A DNA stretch of 64,000 nucleotides from Pseudomonas sp. PDM15. GTDB lineage: Bacteria > Pseudomonadota > Gammaproteobacteria > Pseudomonadales > Pseudomonadaceae. A program made the translations under genes and the position numbers. Shown piece after piece: positions 1 through 8,358 of this stretch. Every line of letters starts with the position of its first letter. Within the stretch, counting starts at the first letter, position 1. The notes beneath the pieces were generated by a model that saw only the letters and a program-made list of their open reading frames with translations, was not told where the DNA came from and ran no database searches. The DNA lies in contig NZ_JACVAA010000007.1 in the NCBI RefSeq assembly GCF_014851565.1, positions 186,001 to 250,000 on the forward strand, in the 5' to 3' direction.

Positions 1-261
1 AACAGCACCCTGGTGGGCCGCGACCTCAACCAGGCGCGCCCCGGCGACCTGATCTTCTTCGATCAGGGCGACGACCAGCACCTGATGATCTGGATGGGCC
101 GCAACATCGTCTACCACACCGGCACCACCACCCCGACCGACAACGGCATGCGCTCCGTGAGCCTGCAGCAACTGATGACATGGAAGGACACCCGATGGAT
201 TCCCGACGCATCCAACCCCAACTTCATTGGCGTCTACCGGCTGCATTTTCTAAGCCGATGA
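1..261 (+). CDS. magC: DUF1175 family protein of the macroglobulin operon (YfaT/MagC-like), 5' truncated
   Basis: This is the C-terminal 86 residues of a DUF1175 protein; the reading frame is open from base 1, so the start lies outside the window. The visible part contains the motifs RPGDLIFFDQG and HLMIWMG followed by a conserved tail ending in YRLHFLSR. DUF1175 proteins (E. coli YfaT, P. aeruginosa MagC) are encoded with periplasmic alpha-2-macroglobulins, and their biochemical role is unknown. The RPGDL motif and downstream His recall NlpC/P60-like folds, but that is only a resemblance. The stop codon overlaps the next gene's ATG by four bases (ATGA), which indicates translational coupling. 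Confidence 0.82.
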   Translation, partial: NSTLVGRDLNQARPGDLIFFDQGDDQHLMIWMGRNIVYHTGTTTPTDNGMRSVSLQQLMTWKDTRWIPDASNPNFIGVYRLHFLSR

Positions 262-3200
262 GTGCGCCCATGAGCCTGCTGCGCGTAGCTGCTGCGGCCC
301 TGCTGGCCGCGGTGCTGCCGCTGGCCGCCCAGGCTGACGACAGCGTCGAGCCCAGCGGCTACACGCCGGTGGCGGGGCAGTCGTTCTTCCTGCTGGCCGA
401 CAGCAGCTTCGCCAGCGATGAGGTGGCCAAGGTGCGCCTGGAGGCGCCGGGTCGTGACTACCGCCGCTACATGATGGAGCCCTACGGCGGCGTGGATGTA
501 CGCGTGTACCGCATCGAGCAGCCGCTGGAATTTCTCAAGCGGCAGAAGAACCTGCACCGGGTGGTGGCCGAGGGGCAGTACAAGGGCGAGGGGCTGTCCA
601 ACACCCTGGCCTACCTCTGGGATAACTGGTATCGCAAGTCGCGTCGGGTGATGCAGCGGGCCTTCTCCTACGAGTCGCGGGTGCAGGTGACCGAGGAGGC
701 GCCGGAGCTGAAGATGGGCGACGCGATCAAGGCGCCGACGCCTTTCGAGGCCCAGCCGCAGTACGCGCCGATGAAGGGCGTGCCGCTGGTGACCCAGTTC
801 CGCTACCCGCTGTGGGACGCCAAGGCCATCCAGCCGCCCAAGGGCGTGGAGCTGGCCGGCTCGTCCAGCTCCTTCGTCACCGTCAATCCAGGCAACGTCT
901 ACATCCCGCTGGGCAAGCTCAAGCCCGGCCTGTACCTGGTCGAGGCGCTGGTCGGCAAGTTCCGCGCGACCACCGTGCTGTTCGTCTCCAACACCGTGGC
1001 GGTGAGCAAGATCGCCGGCAAGGAACTGCTGGTGTGGACCGCGCACAAGCATGAGGGCAATGCGGTGGCCGGTGCCAAGGTGTTGTGGACCGACGGCCTG
1101 GGCGTGATGCGCAGTGGCGGTACCGATGCCCAGGGCCTGCTGCGCCTGGAGCACGCCAGCCCGGAACGCTCCTACCTGCTCGGCGAGGACGCCGAGGGCG
1201 GCGTGTTCGTCTCGGAAAACTTCTACTACGACAGCGAGATCTACGATACCAAGCTGTACGCCTTCACCGACCGTCCGCTATACCGCCCGGGCGACTGGGT
1301 CGAGGTGAAGATCGTCGGCCGCGAGTTCACCAGCGCGCGTGATTCCAAGGCCGCCGAGGCGGCGCCGCTCAAGCTGGCGGTGCTGGATGCCAATGGCACC
1401 ACCCTGCAGACCCTGGACCTGAACCTGGATGCCAAGGCCGGCACCCAGGGTCGCTTCCAGCTGCCGGACAACGCCGTGGCTGGCGGCTACGAGCTGCGCT
1501 TCCTCTACCGCGACCAGCTGTACAGCAGCGCTTTCCGCGTCGCCGACTACATCAAGCCGCACTTCGAGATCGCCCTCGACCTGGCCAAGCCGGACTTCCG
1601 CACCGGCGACAAGGTCACCGGCAACCTGGTGCTGCTCTACCCGGACGGCAAGCCGGTGAAGAGCGCTCGTCTGCAACTGAGCCTGCGTGCCCAGCAGCTG
1701 TCGATGATCGACAACGAGCTGCAGTACCTCGGCCAGTTCCCGGTCGAGCTCAGCAGCAGCGAGCTGGCCACCGACGACAAGGGCCGCGCTGCCTTCGAGC
1801 TGCCGGCCGCCGACAAGCCCAGCCGCTATCTGTTGACCGTGTTCGCCAGCGATGGCGCCGCCTACCGGGTCAAGACCAGCAAGGAGATCCTCATCGAGCG
1901 TGGCGCCGCGCGCTATCGCCTGGAGGCGCCGCAGCGCTTCAGCGCCGCCGGCGAGGCCGTGCAGTTCAGCTATCGCAGCGAGCAGCCGACCGAGCTCAAG
2001 CCGGCCAGCTACGAGTGGGTGCGTCTCGAGGATCAGAGCAAGCACAGCGCCAGCCTGGGCGACGACGAGCAGGGCTTCAGCCTGAGCTTCGAGCACCCCG
2101 GCACCTACAACATCACCCTCAAGGACGAACACGGTCTGATCCTCGGCGCCACCGGCCACTCGGTCAGCGGCAGCGGGCTGAAGGCAGTGCCCGGCACCGT
2201 CGAGGTAGTGTTCGACCGCGAGCAGTACCAGCCGGGTGACGAGGCGCTGGCGCTGATCACCTTCCCCGAAGCGGTGGGCGACGCGCTGCTGACCCTGGAA
2301 CGCGACAAGGTCGAGGCCACCGCGTTGCTGTCGGCCGGCGGCGACTGGCTCAAGCTGGAGAGGCTCAACGACACCCAGTATCGCGCGCGCATCCCGGTGG
2401 ACGACCACTTCGCCCCCAACCTGACCTTCTCGGTGCTCTACACCAAAGGCGGCGACTACAGCTTCCAGAACGCCGGGATCAAGGTGGCCAAGGCGCAGAT
2501 CGAGATTGCCGTGAGCACCGACAAGGAGCTATACCAGCCGGGCGAGACGGTCACCGTCGACCTCGCCACCCAGTTCAAGGGCCGGCCGGCCGCCACCCGC
2601 CTGACGGTGAGCGTGGTGGACGAGATGATCTACGCCCTGCAGCCGGAGATCGCTCCGGGCATCGACCAGTTCTTCTATCACCCGCGGCGCAACAACGTGC
2701 GCACCAGCGCCAGCCTGTCGTTCATCAGCTACGACGTGGCCCTGCCGGGCGACGCCACCGCCCCAGGGCGGGCCAACCGCAGCGAGCGCGGGGTCAAGGT
2801 GCTGGAGCGGCCGCGCCGCGAGGAAGTCGACACCGCCGCCTGGCAGCCGGACCTGGTCACCGATGCCCAGGGCAAGGCGCAGTTCAGCTTCCGCATGCCC
2901 GACTCGCTGACCCGCTGGCGCATCACCGTGCGTGCGGTCAACGACGGCGGCGAAGTAGGGCAGAAGAAGCAGTTCATTCGCTCCGAGAAGCCGCTGTACC
3001 TGAAGTGGAGCGGCCCAACCCTGTTCCGCGACGGCGACAAGCCGCAGCTGGGCCTGTTCGCCTTCAACCAGGGCGAGGAGGAGACCGAGGCCGAGCTGGT
3101 CACCCGCTTCGCCGGCCAGGAGCAGCGGCAGAAGGTGGAGCTGGCCCGTGGCGCCAACTACCTGTCCCTGCCGCCGACTGCCCTGGCCGCCGGCGAGCTG

Positions 3201-4814
3201 ACTGCCGAGCTGGTACAGGACGGCAAGCCGATCGACGCGCTGGCCGTCGGCCTGCGCGTGGCTGGCGAGGGCTGGCAGCGCCTGCATGTGCAGAACATGG
3301 CGCTCAACCCGGGCAGCAACCCGCTGAGCCTGCCGGCGGACGCCAGCAATATCCGCCTGCGCCTCGGCGACAGCAGCCAGATGCTGTTCCGCTCGGCCCT
3401 CGACGACCTGCTGGAATACCCCTACGGTTGCGTCGAGCAGACCGCCAGCCGCCTGCTGCCGCTGAGCCTGGCCTACCCGACCCTTGTCAAGGGCGAGGCG
3501 CGCATCGGTGATCGGCTGCGCCTGATCATGCAGAACAGCCGCCTGCGCCTGGTGCAGATGGCCGGGCCGGAAGCGACCTTCACCTGGTGGGGCGAGGGTG
3601 AGAACGCCGATGCCTTCCTCACTGCCTACGCCTACTACGCCGATTGGCATGCCAGTCGCGCCCTGGCCGTGCAGTTGCCTCCGGAGCACTGGCAGCGCGT
3701 GCTGGATATTTACGCCGCGCAGGCGCCGAGTGTGCCGCTGCTGCAGCGCGCGCTGATCCTCGGCTTCGCCCGCGAGATGCAGCTGCCCACCGAGACCCTG
3801 CTCAAGGGCCTGCTCGACGACCTGGCCGACGCTGCCGAGGGCGAAGAGGTGGCACTGGACGACAGCGGCGAGACCAGCCTGGTGATGGCCTACCCGGACT
3901 CGCGCCTGGGCCTCGACTTGGCGCGCGTACTGGCCGCCGACATGGCCGGCAGCAAGGTCGGTCTGCCGCCACGCTTCGCCGTCGGCCTGGCCGCCGCCCG
4001 CGAGCGCGTGGCGGCCAGCACCCAGCCATTCGCCGAGGCGGTGCGCCTGTCCCGTGGTCCGGTCGATCCGCTGCAGGTCAATGCCCTGCTGCAGCGCCTG
4101 ACTCCGGCCCAGGCCACCCTGGAACGAGCTCTGTCGCTGACCTGGCTGCAGCGTCGCTTGGGCAATACCCCGTTGGTCGCCGTACCGCAGCCGGGCGCCG
4201 GCTGGCAGGTCCGTGAGGGTGCCAGCGGCGAGACCCTGTGGCAGTGGCAGGGCAACCAGCCGCCGAGCGCCCTGGAGCTGCCGGCCGAGCTGGGCAGCCC
4301 GCTGGTTGCGGCGGTCAGCTACGACAGCGCGGCCACGCCGCCGAGCGGGCCGCTGGAGGTGAAGGTCAGCCGTCGCCTGCTGCGTCTGGTGCCGGGCGAG
4401 GCGGCGTTCAGCTTCAGCGCCGAGGAGGTGGGTGATGGCCCGATCTCCGGCGACCAGCTCTACCTCGACGAGATCACTCTGGAGAGCGAGGCCGAGACGC
4501 CGCGCCGCTATGGGCTGCTGGAAGTGCCGCTGCCGCCGGGCGCGGACGTCGAGCGCACCACCTGGGGCCTGCAGGTCAGCGGCCTGGATTCGGAAGAGGC
4601 GGCGCTGCTGGAGAAGGCCCGTCACGAGCCGGGACAGCTGCTCTACGCGGTGCCGGTGGACAGCCTGCAGGGCACACTCACGCTGCGCCACCTGGTGCGT
4701 TTCTCGCAGAAGGGCGAGTTCCACCTGCCGCCGGCGCGCTACTCGCGCATGTATGACCCGCAGGCCCAGGCCTTCGAGCAGAAGCCGGCATTGGCCGAGC
4801 TGAAGGTCGAGTAA
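258..4814 (+). CDS. magD: Bacterial alpha-2-macroglobulin (YfaS/MagD family)
   Basis: A large periplasmic protease-trap protein of about 1518 residues. The start at 258 (ATGA overlap with the preceding stop) gives an N-terminal signal peptide with hydrophobic core LLRVAAAALLAAVLPLA and likely cleavage after AQA; the internal ATG at 270 is an alternative start. The middle carries repeated macroglobulin beta-domains with YRPGD and YQPGE repeats. The thioester motif GCVEQ has its Cys at about residue 1058 and is followed by the alpha-helical thioester domain. There is no lipobox, so this is the soluble YfaS/MagD type, not the PBP1C-linked lipoprotein type. P. aeruginosa MagD is reported to work with other mag-operon products and to be under Gac/Rsm control; that regulation is not visible here. 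Confidence 0.95.
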   Translation: MSAPMSLLRVAAAALLAAVLPLAAQADDSVEPSGYTPVAGQSFFLLADSSFASDEVAKVRLEAPGRDYRRYMMEPYGGVDVRVYRIEQPLEFLKRQKNLHRVVAEGQYKGEGLSNTLAYLWDNWYRKSRRVMQRAFSYESRVQVTEEAPELKMGDAIKAPTPFEAQPQYAPMKGVPLVTQFRYPLWDAKAIQPPKGVELAGSSSSFVTVNPGNVYIPLGKLKPGLYLVEALVGKFRATTVLFVSNTVAVSKIAGKELLVWTAHKHEGNAVAGAKVLWTDGLGVMRSGGTDAQGLLRLEHASPERSYLLGEDAEGGVFVSENFYYDSEIYDTKLYAFTDRPLYRPGDWVEVKIVGREFTSARDSKAAEAAPLKLAVLDANGTTLQTLDLNLDAKAGTQGRFQLPDNAVAGGYELRFLYRDQLYSSAFRVADYIKPHFEIALDLAKPDFRTGDKVTGNLVLLYPDGKPVKSARLQLSLRAQQLSMIDNELQYLGQFPVELSSSELATDDKGRAAFELPAADKPSRYLLTVFASDGAAYRVKTSKEILIERGAARYRLEAPQRFSAAGEAVQFSYRSEQPTELKPASYEWVRLEDQSKHSASLGDDEQGFSLSFEHPGTYNITLKDEHGLILGATGHSVSGSGLKAVPGTVEVVFDREQYQPGDEALALITFPEAVGDALLTLERDKVEATALLSAGGDWLKLERLNDTQYRARIPVDDHFAPNLTFSVLYTKGGDYSFQNAGIKVAKAQIEIAVSTDKELYQPGETVTVDLATQFKGRPAATRLTVSVVDEMIYALQPEIAPGIDQFFYHPRRNNVRTSASLSFISYDVALPGDATAPGRANRSERGVKVLERPRREEVDTAAWQPDLVTDAQGKAQFSFRMPDSLTRWRITVRAVNDGGEVGQKKQFIRSEKPLYLKWSGPTLFRDGDKPQLGLFAFNQGEEETEAELVTRFAGQEQRQKVELARGANYLSLPPTALAAGELTAELVQDGKPIDALAVGLRVAGEGWQRLHVQNMALNPGSNPLSLPADASNIRLRLGDSSQMLFRSALDDLLEYPYGCVEQTASRLLPLSLAYPTLVKGEARIGDRLRLIMQNSRLRLVQMAGPEATFTWWGEGENADAFLTAYAYYADWHASRALAVQLPPEHWQRVLDIYAAQAPSVPLLQRALILGFAREMQLPTETLLKGLLDDLADAAEGEEVALDDSGETSLVMAYPDSRLGLDLARVLAADMAGSKVGLPPRFAVGLAAARERVAASTQPFAEAVRLSRGPVDPLQVNALLQRLTPAQATLERALSLTWLQRRLGNTPLVAVPQPGAGWQVREGASGETLWQWQGNQPPSALELPAELGSPLVAAVSYDSAATPPSGPLEVKVSRRLLRLVPGEAAFSFSAEEVGDGPISGDQLYLDEITLESEAETPRRYGLLEVPLPPGADVERTTWGLQVSGLDSEEAALLEKARHEPGQLLYAVPVDSLQGTLTLRHLVRFSQKGEFHLPPARYSRMYDPQAQAFEQKPALAELKVE

Positions 4815-4816
4815 GG

Positions 4817-6466
4817 ATGCGCGCATTCGCCTGGCTGGCGCTGCTGTCGCCGCTGCTGGCGTCGGCCGGGCCGGCGCCGCTGCAGCTGGCCTGGCACACG
4901 CCGCAGGGCGCCGAACTGCTGCGCCTGGACGAGCGGCAGCTGCTCTCTCGCGAGCCGCTGCCGGCGAATCTGGAGGCGCCGCTGGGCAGCCTGTGGAAGC
5001 TGTTCGTCTACGCCTATCAGGTCGACCTCGGCCTGCCCGACCCGGGCTACGCCTGCACCGGCCAGGATCGCGAGGAGCTGTACTGCTGCAAGGCCGGCGA
5101 GCGCATCGACCGTGACCAGGCGCTGGTGCGTTCCTGCGGCCTGTACTTCGCGCCGCAGCGCCTCGGCCTGCAGGACGGCGAGTGGCACGACTACTGGCAG
5201 GCGCGTCGCGCACCGGACTGGCTGCTCGACCTCGACGGCCTGCAGCCGCAGCGGCGGGTGGCGGTAGGCCAACTGCTCGACAGCCTGGCCGCGTTGCCGG
5301 CCCAGGCCGAGGCGCGTCGTGTGCTGCTCGACGTGCCGGTCAGTGCCGCCGACGGCGCGCTGCTCGGCCCGCTCGGCGGGCGCCTGCGGGTGAAGACCTG
5401 GAGCTGGCTGGCCGATGGCGACGCCCAGGCGCGCCAGGGTGGCTTCGCCGGCTGGCTGGCCGACGGCACGCCCGTCTGGGCAGGCGGCTCCGGCACCAGT
5501 CAGGGCGTGCTCAAGCGCCATGCCGAAGCACTTGGCAAGATGCTGCCGGCGCCCTGGCCGGCGGACCCGGGCGGCTGTGTCGAAGTGGCGCTGTTCGACC
5601 GTTATCCACTGCGCGGCCTCAGTCGCGCGAATGGCGACATGGTGAGCCAGCCCGGCGCGTTGCGCGGGCACTACCGGGTGGCGTTCGCCAACGGCAATGA
5701 ACTGGAGATCGAGAGCCTTGGTGAGCTGTTCCTGCTCGCTGGCGAGCAGCCGCGCCTGGTGGCGCGCCTGAGCCGCGAGGAATATGTGGCGCGGGTGCTG
5801 GACCGCGAGGCGACGGCGCAGCCGGCCGAGGCGGCCAAGGCCCTGGCGGTGAGCATCCGCAGTTACCTCCTGCAGAACGGCGAGCGCCGCGGCGAATGCC
5901 TGGCGATCCGCGACAGCAGCGCCCAGCAGCGTGTGGCGCCGCGCCCGGCGAGCGCCGCCGCGCGCGCGGTCGCCGCCTGGACCGCCGACCTGGTGCTGGC
6001 CGGCAGTCCCGTCACCTATCACGCGGATGAGCCCGGCGCGGATCGCCTGGCCTGGAGCCAGGCCGTCGAGCAGGCCCAGGCCGGCCTGCGCTACGACGCC
6101 ATCCTCGCCCGTGCCTTCCCTCGAGCCAGCCTGGGTCGCTGGGACCGGCCGGTGGCCGCCTGCCAGCCGCTGCCGGCCGCCGAGGACTGGCTGCACAAGC
6201 AGCGCCGGAGCTGGCGCGAGCTGCTGGACAGCGAGCCGGGCTACGCCGAGACCGCCCAGTTCGCCGTGTGCCGCCTGTACAGCGGCAACCCGCATGTCGA
6301 CCGCGAGCGCCGACGCATCTACGTGCGTGGCCTGCAGTCGCTGCAGGATCGCCTCGACCTGACCCACGAATACCTGCACCTGGCCTTCGATGCCCATCCG
6401 AACGGCCAGGATGAAACCTATATCGAGGGCCTCGCCCGCCATCTGCTGCTGGAAGCTCAGCCATGA
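4817..6466 (+). CDS. magE: DUF2300 protein (YfaQ/MagE-like) with SpoIID-like region and C-terminal HExxH motif
   Basis: This 549-residue protein starts two bases after the magD stop, and its first 17 residues look like a signal peptide ending near ASAG. Residues of about 320-355 (EEYVARVLDREA and a following Ala-rich helix ending IRSYLL) resemble the core of SpoIID/LytB peptidoglycan lytic proteins. Near the C-terminus, His517-Glu518-x-x-His521 forms a zincin-type HExxH motif with acidic residues Glu533 and Glu537 downstream. Its length matches E. coli YfaQ as I recall it. Function is unproven; location and motifs suggest a periplasmic wall-acting or peptidase-like partner of the macroglobulin. 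The family call is firm and the activity is inference. Confidence 0.85.
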   Translation: MRAFAWLALLSPLLASAGPAPLQLAWHTPQGAELLRLDERQLLSREPLPANLEAPLGSLWKLFVYAYQVDLGLPDPGYACTGQDREELYCCKAGERIDRDQALVRSCGLYFAPQRLGLQDGEWHDYWQARRAPDWLLDLDGLQPQRRVAVGQLLDSLAALPAQAEARRVLLDVPVSAADGALLGPLGGRLRVKTWSWLADGDAQARQGGFAGWLADGTPVWAGGSGTSQGVLKRHAEALGKMLPAPWPADPGGCVEVALFDRYPLRGLSRANGDMVSQPGALRGHYRVAFANGNELEIESLGELFLLAGEQPRLVARLSREEYVARVLDREATAQPAEAAKALAVSIRSYLLQNGERRGECLAIRDSSAQQRVAPRPASAAARAVAAWTADLVLAGSPVTYHADEPGADRLAWSQAVEQAQAGLRYDAILARAFPRASLGRWDRPVAACQPLPAAEDWLHKQRRSWRELLDSEPGYAETAQFAVCRLYSGNPHVDRERRRIYVRGLQSLQDRLDLTHEYLHLAFDAHPNGQDETYIEGLARHLLLEAQP

Positions 6467-7251
6467 ATCATCGTTTCTACTCGGTCGCCTTCCTGGCTTG
6501 CGCCATGCCACTTGGCGCGTTCGCCGGCATCACCCTGGATACTCCGCGCGCCGGCTGGCGCACCGGTTCCGACGAGGGCGCGCACTTCATGCAGGAGGTC
6601 AACTATCCGGCCTCGGCGGTGAACAGCGCGCCCGACCAGGGCGACAGCGCCCGCATCCGCGGGCAGATCAGCGCCACCGACAAGGCGCCCAGCGGCGCGC
6701 CGGCGCGCCTGGTGGTCAACGGCCTGAGCATGCCGCTCAAGGTGCAGGAGGGTGGCGGTTTCGATCGTCCCTTCGTGTTCCCGGCCGGCAGCAACAATGT
6801 CGAGGTGCGCAGTCCGGACGGCCAGCAGGTGCGCCGCGTGCAGTTCTACAACAACGGCAGTGGCGAGACGCCGGCCAAGCTGCGCGTGGTGCTGTCCTGG
6901 GACAGCGACAACACCGACCTCGACCTGCACCTGGTCACGCCTGACGGCGGCCATGTCTGGTATGGCGAGCGCGCCCTGGCCAACGGCGCGGCGCTGGACG
7001 TGGACGTGACCGGCGGCTTCGGCCCGGAGATGATCGCCTCGCCGACCCCGCTCAAGGGTGAGTACCTGGTCTACGTCAATTACTACGGCGGTGGGCAGGG
7101 CTCCGAGGGCGACCCGGCGCAGGTGCTGACCACCGCCCAGGTGACTCTGCTCAGCGGGGAGGGCACGGCCAACGAGAAGCAGGAGTCTTTCCTTATTCCG
7201 ATGCGTGCGCCGGGCGAGCTGACGCTGGTAAAGCGCTTCAGCTATCCCTGA
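6463..7251 (+). CDS. magF: DUF2135 family periplasmic protein (YfaP/MagF-like)
   Basis: A 262-residue exported protein with signal peptide MNHRFYSVAFLACAMPLGAFA. The C-terminal half carries the DUF2135 signature LSWDSDNTDLDLHLVTPDG, with a beta-rich region ending VKRFSYP. It overlaps the preceding gene by four bases and is the last gene of the operon, consistent with the mag/yfa order C-D-E-F. In P. aeruginosa the corresponding protein is reported to associate with MagD. No enzymatic motif is visible. The homologue of yfaA/DUF2138 would lie upstream of the window. Confidence 0.85.
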   Translation: MNHRFYSVAFLACAMPLGAFAGITLDTPRAGWRTGSDEGAHFMQEVNYPASAVNSAPDQGDSARIRGQISATDKAPSGAPARLVVNGLSMPLKVQEGGGFDRPFVFPAGSNNVEVRSPDGQQVRRVQFYNNGSGETPAKLRVVLSWDSDNTDLDLHLVTPDGGHVWYGERALANGAALDVDVTGGFGPEMIASPTPLKGEYLVYVNYYGGGQGSEGDPAQVLTTAQVTLLSGEGTANEKQESFLIPMRAPGELTLVKRFSYP

Positions 7252-7312
7252 ACGATCGAGCCGTTCGTGTAGGGCGGCTGAAACCCGTGTCGTGTATGGA
7301 GATCATTGAGAT

Positions 7313-7382
7313 GTAGGGTGGATGGCGCTCTATCCATCCACCATGAACCCGGTGGGTCGGTAAGGCGTGACCCCACCCCACG
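7313..7382. repeat. GTAGGGTG-type palindromic intergenic repeat
   Basis: The 177-bp gap between magF and the convergent gene contains GTAGGGTGGAT, a short loop and ATCCATCCACC, followed further on by a degenerate CACCCCAC. The same GTAGGGTG start recurs at 39219 and 45481 in intergenic DNA, so this is a dispersed REP-like hairpin family. It may act as a weak bidirectional terminator here. The outer closing stem is degenerate in this copy. Confidence 0.5.
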
Positions 7383-7428
7383 ATACCCCCAGGCTGCGTC
7401 GGGGGCTGCCCTCGTCAGGCTCGCACGA

Positions 7429-7812
7429 CTAGGCCTTGGGCGCCTGCCAGGCGTCGATCACTTCCTGGGCCGCGCGGAAGGCGTCGATGGCCGCCGGCAC
7501 GCCGGCGTAGATGGCGCAGTGCAGCAGCGCCTCGCGGATTTCCTCCACGCTGCAGCCGTTGTTCAGGGCGCCGCGCACGTGACCCTTCAGCTCCTGCGGG
7601 CACTTGAGTGCGGTCAGCGCGGCTAGGGTGATCAGGCTGCGGGTCTTGCGCTCCAGCACGCCGCGGGTCCAGACCCCGCCCCAGGCGTGTTCGTTGACGA
7701 AGTCCTGCAGCGGCTGGCTGAAGTCGGTGGCGTTGTTCAGGGCGCGGTCGACGAAGGCGTCGCCCATCACTTCACGGCGCACCTGCTCGCCGGCTTTGGC
7801 GTTGTCGTTCAT
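7429..7812 (-). CDS. Carboxymuconolactone decarboxylase family protein (PcaC-like)
   Basis: A 127-residue protein of the AhpD/CMD fold. It shows the PcaC-like blocks GEQVRREVMGDAFVDRA, HAWGGVWTR, KTRSLITLAALTAL and CAIYAGVPAA, with a length typical of 4-carboxymuconolactone decarboxylase (protocatechuate branch of the beta-ketoadipate pathway). No other pca gene is nearby, so a catabolic role is uncertain; isolated paralogues of this family often lack an assigned substrate. It has no CxxC peroxidase pair, which argues against AhpD activity. It lies 43 bp downstream of the RlpA-like gene on the same strand and may be cotranscribed. Confidence 0.8.
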   Translation of the reverse strand: MNDNAKAGEQVRREVMGDAFVDRALNNATDFSQPLQDFVNEHAWGGVWTRGVLERKTRSLITLAALTALKCPQELKGHVRGALNNGCSVEEIREALLHCAIYAGVPAAIDAFRAAQEVIDAWQAPKA

Positions 7813-7855
7813 GGCTGCTCCTGGGCGGCCCCGGCGCTGCGGGGCCGGATGAGTA

Positions 7856-8308
7856 TCAGTTGTCCACGCTCTCGACCCGCACTTGGGCCACGCCGGCGCG
7901 CAGCATGCCCAGTTCCCGGGCGGCGGCCTGCGACAGGTCGATCAGGCGGCCGCGGGTGTGCGGGCCGCGGTCGGTGATGCGTACCACCACCGAACGGTCG
8001 TTGCTCAGGTTGGTGACCTTGACCCGTGTGCCGAACGGCAGCTCGCGATGGGCCGCGGTGAAGGCGTTGTTGTTCAGGCGCTCGCCGCTGGCGGTGCGCC
8101 GGCCGTGGTGGCGCGAGGCGTAGTAGGACGCCTTGCCCTTGGCCTGGTAGCTCGGCTCCGATGCAGGCTTGGCCACCGGTTTGGCCGGTGCGCTGACGCT
8201 TGGTGCCGGTTTCGGCGGCGTGGCCGGTGCCTCGGGGCGTTGTGCGCTGGGCTGGCTGGCGCAGCCGGCCAGTAGCAACAGCAGGAGGATGGTCGCGATC
8301 TTGTGCAT
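7856..8308 (-). CDS. Short RlpA-like double-psi beta-barrel lipoprotein
   Basis: A 150-residue protein. The start at 8308 was chosen over one seven codons upstream because it follows a GGGAG Shine-Dalgarno sequence and gives a clean lipoprotein signal with lipobox LAGC (Cys16). A Pro/Ala/Lys-rich linker (about residues 17-55) leads to an RlpA barrel with GKASYYASRHHGRRTASGE, ELPFGTRVKVTN and ITDRGPHTRGRLIDLS. RlpA proteins of Pseudomonas cleave denuded glycan strands; the Asp and His positions of the barrel appear present. It lacks a SPOR domain and is about half the length of canonical RlpA, so septal targeting is not expected. It follows gatB by 51 bp. Confidence 0.85.
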   Translation of the reverse strand: MHKIATILLLLLLAGCASQPSAQRPEAPATPPKPAPSVSAPAKPVAKPASEPSYQAKGKASYYASRHHGRRTASGERLNNNAFTAAHRELPFGTRVKVTNLSNDRSVVVRITDRGPHTRGRLIDLSQAAARELGMLRAGVAQVRVESVDN

Positions 8309-8358
8309 GGCGGCTCCCGGAGAGAACAACGCCGGGTTGCCCCGGCGTCGCTGCGCTC

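Noticed and set aside
2529..5213. 894-residue open frame on the minus strand under magD and magE
   Set aside because: It mirrors well-identified + strand genes. High third-position GC leaves few stops in this antisense frame, and its composition (Arg, Gln, Ala, Leu rich) has no family signal.
7306..7626. 106-residue + strand frame downstream of magF
   Set aside because: It runs through a hairpin repeat and antisense to the PcaC-like gene, with no similarity.
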